This document shows positions 52,523-58,345 of a DNA stretch of 58,345 bases, piece after piece (the first letter of the stretch is position 1; each line of letters opens with the position of its first letter). Source of the DNA: Phycisphaerae bacterium. GTDB taxonomy: Bacteria > Planctomycetota > Phycisphaerae > Phycisphaerales > SM1A02. Under the pieces are notes generated by a model. The model did not search any database and was not told the DNA's origin. It worked only from the letters and a program-made list of their open reading frames with translations. The position numbers and the translations under genes were made by a program. The stretch is taken from NCBI GenBank assembly GCA_016795065.1, contig JAEUIU010000075.1:1-58345 (forward strand). Reading direction: 5' to 3'.

Positions 52523-54619
52523 ATGATCAAGTGCGGTCTATTGGCGAGCACGCTGCTCGCAACGGGCCTTGCGTCCAGCGCAATGGCTCAGTTCACCGAC
52601 GCCGATACTGGCTGCGGTGACGTTGGTGAAGCCAACGGCGGGTGCAATTTCGGCGCTCCGCCAGCGAGCAATTTCCAGAACCTCGGTTCCTTTGGCTTCA
52701 CATCCTTCAGCATCAACGGCTCCTGCGGCACGTACGATCCTGAGAGCGATGGAACGTTCAACGCCCGCGACCTGGATTGGTACACGTTCACCCTGAACCA
52801 GAACTCCAAGGTCGTCTTCAACGTGGGCCGGGAGGACAATGGGGAGAATGTGCTCTTCCTTGGAAACGGCAACACCTGCCCGTGGGATTCCAATCTGCTC
52901 GCAGCTGCCGTTCCGTCGTTCACCGACCTGGAGTTTAATCTGGAAGCGGGCACGTACACGTTTATCGTTACGACCGCTCAGGAACCAAACCAGTCGGTGC
53001 CAATCCACACCTGTGGGAACTACACGGCGAACGTGACCATCAGCGACGGCGTGACTGGCTGCACTGCCCGAAGACTCCAGCCATGTGATGAGGTGCACGC
53101 GTCGCCGGGCTGCGACGACTGGAACTGCTGCAACCAAGTGTGTGTTGCCGATCCACACTGCTGCTCCACCCAATGGGATGGAGTGTGCGTGACGCAAGGT
53201 GCCGTTCAGATCTGCGGCTACTTCGTCTACAACTGCAGCGACTCGAATCCTGTCAACGACTGCCTGACGTCTGCGACGACGATCGCTCTTGGTGCGACGG
53301 TTGCCTTCGACGTGACCAATGCCAACACGGATGGACCTTCGACATTCGTGACCGGTGCTGCGAGCGGGACGAAGCGGGACCTTTGGTACTTCGTTCAGTC
53401 GCTCAGCAACGGTGTGCTCACGGCTACGGCGAACACCCTCGGTTGGGACAGCGTGCTCGAAATGTACGGACCGTTCGACTCGAACGTCATCTCGGATCCG
53501 GAAACCGAGATTCCGCCGGCCTTCCTCGGCTTTGCTGACGGACCGCCGGATACTGAGACGCTGTCGATCAACTCGGCAGTCTTAGGGAAGTGGTACCTGG
53601 TTCGAATCGGCCAGTGGACCGAAGACACGGCGACTGCAGGCGCCGGTGACATCACGGTGAGTGGAGATTCGGTCGCCTATACGACCGGACACCAGCAGTT
53701 CGTCACTGCCGTCGCCACAGGCACGAACACAAATCTTGGCCTGTCGAGTGGCGCTGTTTCCGCGGCTCAGCCGCGGCGTTGGTTGGCCAGCCCCTTCACC
53801 CTTTCGGCGCCCGCTGCGCCAGCGAACGCCTGGGATCTCACCGAGATCATCGCTAAGGGCTTCCTTCCCGCTGGTACCGTGAATGAAACGCTCGATTGGG
53901 TGATCTGGAGCGCGGATGCGAACTTCGCGATCGCGCCCGTGAACGGTGACCAGATTGCTTCGGGGAGCGTTCCGCTCCCGGTCGCCTTCAATGATCCACT
54001 CGACGACTATGCGAACGGTTCGTACTCGATCGCCTTGGATCCGCCGTTGACCCTGGAGCCGGGTAACTACTACCTGACGGTGTATGGCTCGAACGCCAAT
54101 GACTTCGATGCCCCGGTCCCGGGTACTGTCGCTTCCAACTTCGCTTGGTTCATCTACTCGCCGAACGGCATTACGCAGTCCGACGCGACGAGTGGCTGGT
54201 CATGGCGCTCGGCGAACTTCCCGAGCCCTGGCTTCCTGAAGTACACCGGCCTCAACGGTGCCTATACCGTCCAGGCTGGTGACGATCAGTTCGATATCTA
54301 CAACAATGCCTTCACCATCCTCGGTGATCCGGTCGAAGTTCCGGTCGATACCGACGGCGACGGCGTGGTTGATGGTTCGGACAATTGTCCGGCGGTTCCC
54401 AACCCCGACCAGGCTGACGCGGACAACGACGGCATCGGCGATGCCTGCGATGCCCCCGATTGCCCGGCAGACCTCAACGGCACCGGCACTGTCGACGCCG
54501 TTGACCTTGCTCTGGTCCTTGGTGGCTGGGGTGGTCTCGGTGGCGACGTGAACGGCAGCGGTTCGACCGATGCGGTTGACATCGCTCTCGTTCTCGGTGC
54601 TTGGGGTCCGTGCAAGTAA
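52523..54619 (+). CDS. Secreted dockerin-like protein carrying one ten-cysteine module
   Basis: This 698-residue protein starts at ATG 52523 (strong AGGAGG) with a signal peptide (CGLLASTLLATGLASSAMAQ). The first part (residues about 20-180) resembles bacterial pre-peptidase C-terminal-like beta domains (WYTFTLNQNSKVVFNV). Residues 188-238 are a single ten-Cys module of the same pattern as the gene at 40782. A second similar beta domain and an unclassified beta-rich part follow. Next is a thrombospondin type-3-like calcium motif (DTDGDGVVDGSDNCP, DADNDGIGDACD), then two dockerin-like units. No catalytic residues are recognised. Confidence 0.82.
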   Translation: MIKCGLLASTLLATGLASSAMAQFTDADTGCGDVGEANGGCNFGAPPASNFQNLGSFGFTSFSINGSCGTYDPESDGTFNARDLDWYTFTLNQNSKVVFNVGREDNGENVLFLGNGNTCPWDSNLLAAAVPSFTDLEFNLEAGTYTFIVTTAQEPNQSVPIHTCGNYTANVTISDGVTGCTARRLQPCDEVHASPGCDDWNCCNQVCVADPHCCSTQWDGVCVTQGAVQICGYFVYNCSDSNPVNDCLTSATTIALGATVAFDVTNANTDGPSTFVTGAASGTKRDLWYFVQSLSNGVLTATANTLGWDSVLEMYGPFDSNVISDPETEIPPAFLGFADGPPDTETLSINSAVLGKWYLVRIGQWTEDTATAGAGDITVSGDSVAYTTGHQQFVTAVATGTNTNLGLSSGAVSAAQPRRWLASPFTLSAPAAPANAWDLTEIIAKGFLPAGTVNETLDWVIWSADANFAIAPVNGDQIASGSVPLPVAFNDPLDDYANGSYSIALDPPLTLEPGNYYLTVYGSNANDFDAPVPGTVASNFAWFIYSPNGITQSDATSGWSWRSANFPSPGFLKYTGLNGAYTVQAGDDQFDIYNNAFTILGDPVEVPVDTDGDGVVDGSDNCPAVPNPDQADADNDGIGDACDAPDCPADLNGTGTVDAVDLALVLGGWGGLGGDVNGSGSTDAVDIALVLGAWGPCK

Positions 54620-54700
54620 GCAGGGACGTATCGGTTTGAGTTCTGAGGTCTCCGGTCACGTCGACTGACAACACCGGAGCCAGTCTCACGCAAGACTCCG

Positions 54701-54735
54701 CACCCCCCCGACTTCGGTCGGGGGGGTGTGCTTTT
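54701..54735 (+). terminator. Strong UUCG-loop terminator
   Basis: A perfect 12-bp stem (CACCCCCCCGAC / GTCGGGGGGGTG, 54701-54728) encloses a TTCG loop and is followed by TGCTTTTT. It lies 81 bp past the stop of the dockerin gene and upstream of the exporter operon. Confidence 0.92.
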
Positions 54736-54914
54736 TCACCAGAACGACCCGGTTCACACAGGAACTCAGGTATCCTCTCCATTCCCGTTGCGAACCCGCT
54801 GCCAAAGGTCGCTGGGGATGCAACCCAAGGGGTCGAGAGCCCAATAGGGAGTCTCGCCCTGAGCGCGTGTGGCGTTCGGCGGCCCCCTCACTGGACCTTC
54901 CAGGAGTTGAGACT

Positions 54915-56270
54915 GTGCGTGTCCTCCTCGGCGTGCTCGTCGCGCTGATCTTCATCCTTGCCGCTGTGGTGGTCATAGCGGGTCCAGACGTCTCGAAGTG
55001 GTTCCCGTCGACCAGCAGTCCGACCAACGGTACGAAGGTGCGGATCGAGAAGGCGGCGATTCAGCCGCTCGTCGAGACCATCTCGGCTCCAGGCGAGATC
55101 ATTCCCAACGTCAAGGTGGACATCTCTGCCGAGGTGTCGGCCCGGATCGTCGAGCTGTTCGTTCGTGAAAACCAGATGGTGAAGAAGGGAGAGACCCTCG
55201 TTCGCCTCGACGATCGACGAATTGTCGCCGCCATGCAGTCGGCCATGGCCCGACGTGATGGCGAGAAGCACCGACTCGACGGAGAGATGGCCCGCATCAA
55301 GGGGCCGCAGTCGGCCCTCGCCAACGCCAAGCTCTTCCTCGAGCGGCAGCGGTCCCTCTTCGAGTCCGGGGACATCGCCAAACAGGCCCTCGACGACGCC
55401 GAGGCCCGGGTTCGCGACCTTGAGGCCACCGTCAACGCCACTCAGCACAACATCAGCGTCATCGAGAGTTCGCTGGCTGCCGCCGAGGCTGACATCTCTC
55501 AGGCCAAGGAGGAGGTCGGAAAGACCGTCATCATCGCCCCGATGGATGGCGTGATCACCGCCCTGAACGCGGAGCTCGGCGAGCTGGTGATGATCGGCAC
55601 CATGAACAATGCCGGCACCGTCATCATGACCATCGGCGACCTCTCAAAGGTCAAGATGAATGCCAAGGTGAACGAAGCCGACATTGCCCGCGTCGAGCCC
55701 GACCAGATTGCCCACGTTCGCATCAACGCCTATCGCGACGAGGTCTTTGAGGGTCGCGTGCTGAAGGTGCCGCTTCAACGGACCAATGACCTTCTCTCCG
55801 GCGGCGGGGGCGGGAGCGGATACTTCAAGGTCGAGATTGCGATTGAGCCCAAGGAAGGCCGACAGATCCTCTCCGGCCTCGCCTGCAACGTCGACATTGA
55901 GATCAAGACCCACGAAGGCCTCGCGGTTCCGAGCCAGGCGGTGCTGGACAAGAACGTCGACGATGTTCCCTCCGACATCGCCCAGAGCAACCCGCTGGTT
56001 GATCGCCAGCGACGCACCACGTCGGTCGTCTTCCGCGTCGTCGACGGCAAGGCGACGTTGACACCGGTCAAGACTGGGGCCAGCAACCTCACCTCCACGC
56101 TGATCGTGGCGGGCATTCAGGCCGGCGACGAGATCATCACGGGTCCCTACAAGGTGCTTGAGAAAGTGAAGCACGCCGAAGCCGTGGTAGATGAGGCGAA
56201 GGACGCGACCAAGGAGAAGCCAGCGGAGGACGCCGCTTCTCAGACTTCCGCCGTCGCCGCTACGCACTGA
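54915..56270 (+). CDS. HlyD/MacA-like periplasmic adaptor of an exporter
   Basis: This 451-residue protein begins with one membrane helix (RVLLGVLVALIFILAAVVVIAG). It has lipoyl/biotinyl-like halves (PLVETISAPGEIIPNVKVDISAEVSARI, IAPMDGVITALNAELGELVMIG), a coiled-coil hairpin (about residues 100-200) and a beta-barrel region. A Gly-rich loop (SGGGGGSG) interrupts the membrane-proximal part. GTG 54915 has AGGAG; longer frames cross the terminator. It links an inner-membrane ABC permease to the cell envelope, as MacA does. Confidence 0.9.
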   Translation: MRVLLGVLVALIFILAAVVVIAGPDVSKWFPSTSSPTNGTKVRIEKAAIQPLVETISAPGEIIPNVKVDISAEVSARIVELFVRENQMVKKGETLVRLDDRRIVAAMQSAMARRDGEKHRLDGEMARIKGPQSALANAKLFLERQRSLFESGDIAKQALDDAEARVRDLEATVNATQHNISVIESSLAAAEADISQAKEEVGKTVIIAPMDGVITALNAELGELVMIGTMNNAGTVIMTIGDLSKVKMNAKVNEADIARVEPDQIAHVRINAYRDEVFEGRVLKVPLQRTNDLLSGGGGGSGYFKVEIAIEPKEGRQILSGLACNVDIEIKTHEGLAVPSQAVLDKNVDDVPSDIAQSNPLVDRQRRTTSVVFRVVDGKATLTPVKTGASNLTSTLIVAGIQAGDEIITGPYKVLEKVKHAEAVVDEAKDATKEKPAEDAASQTSAVAATH

Positions 56271-56306
56271 GTTCGCCCGTTCCCGCACGACTCGTCGGGG
56301 AATCCG

Positions 56307-57086
56307 ATGCTCATCGAACTCAAGGACATCACCAAGGTCTATCGCGTCGGCGTCGAGACGATCCACGCGTTGCGCGGTGTCACGCTCTCCGTCGAGCGCA
56401 ACGAGATGATCGCCATCATGGGCAGCTCGGGCTCCGGCAAGAGCACGCTCATGAACATGCTCGGCTGCCTCGACCGGCCGACCGCGGGGACCTATCGCCT
56501 CAAGGGTCGCGAAGTCAGCCGCATGGGCGCAGCGGAACTGGCCCAGGTGCGAAACGAGGACATCGGCTTCGTCTTCCAGAGTTTCGAGCTCCTGCCGCGC
56601 CAGACCGCCCTTCAGAACGTCGAGCTTCCGCTCGTCTACGCCCGAAGCGTCGGCTGGAGCTGGCGTTCGCGTCGGAAGCGGGCCCTCGAGGCGCTGGATC
56701 GGGTCGGGCTTGCCAATCGCGTCACGCACCGACCCAACCAGCTTTCTGGCGGTCAGAAGCAGCGCGTCGCGATCGCCCGGGCGATCCTCAACCGCCCCGC
56801 GATCCTGATGGCCGACGAGCCGACCGGCAACCTCGACAGCGCGACGACCCACGACATCCTGGCCCTGTTTCGCCAGCTTCATCTTGAAGGCCAGACGATC
56901 GTCATCGTGACCCATGAGGATGACGTCGCTGCCCACTGCCAGCGGGTGATTCGGCTTCGGGACGGCCAGGTCCTGAGCGACCTGCCCATCGACCGAGATC
57001 AGGCCGGCACCCACCGCGCCGATGTCGAGGCCCGCCTCGCCGAACGGAAGGCCCTTGCTGCAAGCGCGGGAGGCAAGGCGTGCTGA
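56307..57086 (+). CDS. MacB/LolD-type ABC transporter ATPase
   Basis: This 259-residue ATPase has Walker A GSSGSGKST, the signature LSGGQKQR and Walker B ILMADEPTG, with the H-loop in VIVTHED. It energises the permease that follows; the stop overlaps its GTG start by 7 bp. The C-terminal about 30 residues are an extension. Substrate (lipoprotein, peptide or drug) is not determined. Confidence 0.95.
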   Translation: MLIELKDITKVYRVGVETIHALRGVTLSVERNEMIAIMGSSGSGKSTLMNMLGCLDRPTAGTYRLKGREVSRMGAAELAQVRNEDIGFVFQSFELLPRQTALQNVELPLVYARSVGWSWRSRRKRALEALDRVGLANRVTHRPNQLSGGQKQRVAIARAILNRPAILMADEPTGNLDSATTHDILALFRQLHLEGQTIVIVTHEDDVAAHCQRVIRLRDGQVLSDLPIDRDQAGTHRADVEARLAERKALAASAGGKAC

Positions 57087-58324
57087 ACCCGCTCTTCTAC
57101 ATTCAAGCGATCGCCCTCGCGTTGGCTCAGATCTGGGCGAACAAGGTTCGTTCGGCCCTGACCACCTTGGGCATCATCGTCGGCGTCGCCAGCGTCACTG
57201 CGGTGATCGCTGCCCTCGTCGGCCTCAAGACCAAGATCCTGACCGAGTTCGAGAGCTTCGGGGCGAGCCGCGTCCTGATCTTCCCTGACCGCCCAGACAA
57301 CGCACCGCGCAACCTCTATCCGTGGGAAAAGATCCGCATCAAGACCCGCGAGGTTGAGGCGATCGCCGAGCGCTGCGACACGGTGAAAGCGATCACGCCG
57401 ATCACCGAGGTCGGGCTGACGGTCGAGAGCGACAAGGAAACCCTCGACGGCATCACCGTCACCGGCATCTGGCCGGACTGGCACCAGATCGAGAACCGCG
57501 ACGTCACCACGGGTCGGCCCTTCACCCGGGTCGACGAGGAGAACCAGCGGCAGGTCTGCCTCATCAACGACAACGCGATCAAGGAGCTCAAGCTCCCCAC
57601 CGATCCGACCGGCCAGCACATCCTCCTCGGCGGCCGGCGATTCCTGATCGTCGGCGTGGTTGAGACGCTCCAGCGCATGATGTTCGGCATGTCCGGCAAC
57701 AGCTCGGAGATCTTCATTCCCTTCTCGGTCGCCGAGAAGCTCCAGCCCGACGACTTCTTCTTCATGCGCGTCTCGGCGATGGTGAAGAACCCCGAAATGG
57801 CCGAGGAATCGAAGAGCCAGATCCGCCGCGTCCTCCGCATCGAGCGTGGCCTCGTCGGCAGCGACCCGGACACCTTCGAGGTCGCGGCGATCGACCAGTT
57901 CATCGAGCAGTTCAAGGCCCTTGCCTCGGGCATCACCGCGGTCGCCGGCGGCATCGTCGGCATCAGCCTGCTCGTCGGCGGGATCGGCATCATGAACATC
58001 ATGCTGGTCTCGGTGTCCGAGCGCACCCGCGAGATCGGCTTGCGGAAGGCTGTCGGTGCGACCCCCGCGGCGATTCTCATGCAGTTCCTGCTCGAGGCGA
58101 TCACGCTCTCCCTTGCCGGCGGCTTCGTCGGCGTGGCGATCGGGCAGATCTTCGCCTTCGGCCTCACCCGCATACCCAATTCGAATCTTGAACATGCCCA
58201 GGTGCCGCTGTGGGCGGTGGCGATGAGCTTCGGCTTCTGCGCCCTCGTCGGCGTCGCCTTCGGCATGTTCCCGGCGATCAAAGCCGCACGGCTTGATCCG
58301 ATCGAGGCTCTCCGACATGAATGA
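57080..58324 (+). CDS. MacB-type ABC transporter permease (FtsX family)
   Basis: This 414-residue membrane protein has an N-terminal helix with the family start NKVRSALTTLGIIVGVASV, a periplasmic core domain (about residues 45-270) and three C-terminal helices. GIMNIMLVSVSERTREIGLRKAVGATPAAIL is the FtsX/MacB signature. The start is GTG 57080. It completes the adaptor-ATPase-permease exporter, which would need an outer-membrane partner not in the window. Confidence 0.94.
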   Translation: MLNPLFYIQAIALALAQIWANKVRSALTTLGIIVGVASVTAVIAALVGLKTKILTEFESFGASRVLIFPDRPDNAPRNLYPWEKIRIKTREVEAIAERCDTVKAITPITEVGLTVESDKETLDGITVTGIWPDWHQIENRDVTTGRPFTRVDEENQRQVCLINDNAIKELKLPTDPTGQHILLGGRRFLIVGVVETLQRMMFGMSGNSSEIFIPFSVAEKLQPDDFFFMRVSAMVKNPEMAEESKSQIRRVLRIERGLVGSDPDTFEVAAIDQFIEQFKALASGITAVAGGIVGISLLVGGIGIMNIMLVSVSERTREIGLRKAVGATPAAILMQFLLEAITLSLAGGFVGVAIGQIFAFGLTRIPNSNLEHAQVPLWAVAMSFGFCALVGVAFGMFPAIKAARLDPIEALRHE

Positions 58325-58345
58325 ATCGAGCGGTTCCCGAACCGT
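58321..58345 (+). CDS. Possible start of another gene (runs off the edge)
   Basis: ATG 58321 overlaps the permease stop (ATGA) and is open for the remaining eight codons. An ATG at 58317 is an alternative. Too short to identify. Confidence 0.2.

Noticed and set aside
54726..54914. Longer start for the HlyD-like adaptor
   Set aside because: The frame crosses the strong terminator hairpin; GTG 54915 with AGGAG directly precedes the membrane helix.

Overview
The window is GC-rich and reads like a chromosome segment of a planctomycete, most probably class Phycisphaerae. Supporting signs are seven secreted proteins ending in paired 'D-x-N/D-G-x-V-x-x-x-DLAxLLGxWG' dockerin-like repeats, an ECF sigma factor overlapping a WD40-type Ser/Thr kinase, a degenerate prepilin-like protein, a PEP-CTERM-like tail with central PAPG, and an alternative complex III plus caa3 oxidase operon. 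No rRNA, tRNA, CRISPR array, prophage or insertion sequence was found.

Layout. (1) 1-2.7 kb, minus: sigma factor and membrane kinase (kinase runs off the left edge). (2) 3.1-12.1 kb: secreted or surface genes, namely an FG-GAP propeller protein coupled to a pilin-like protein, a peptidyl-arginine/agmatine deiminase-family protein broken by one in-frame TAA, a beta-helix/kelch protein and a DUF4394 protein. (3) 12.4-24.9 kb: housekeeping and export genes: rsmB, metK, a subtilisin-like protease, a DUF151 nuclease-like protein, truD, an MFS transporter, a HAD hydrolase, a poly-glycine protein with a sorting tail, and tadA, tatC, tatD. (4) 25.4-46.2 kb: respiration. A sigma70-like promoter overlapped by an inverted repeat precedes actABCDEF, a small membrane protein, a SCO copper chaperone, coxB (fused to cytochrome c), coxA, coxC, coxD-like subunit IV and a second subunit III-like protein. 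A cysteine-rich repeat protein, DUF3179 and heme O synthase (minus) and heme A synthase (plus) follow. (5) 46.2-58.3 kb: mixed genes: DUF1579, a squalene-cyclase-repeat protein, a PhaR-like regulator, DUF1573, a medium-chain reductase, clpS, a secreted dockerin protein, and a MacAB-like exporter whose permease ends just inside the right edge.

How it fits together. ActABCDEF would oxidise menaquinol and pass electrons through heme c domains (ActA, ActE, CoxB tail) to CuA and then to the CoxA heme-copper centre. SCO supplies copper, and CtaB and CtaA make heme O and A. CoxA carries the YSHP motif of A2-type oxidases, as in caa3 enzymes known to pair with complex III alternatives. Five proteins of this operon carry histidine-rich segments, and coxC and coxD are separated by 50-bp tandem repeats. 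The most unusual protein is the seven-fold ten-cysteine repeat protein beside the oxidase genes. One copy of the same module lies in the dockerin protein at 52.5 kb.
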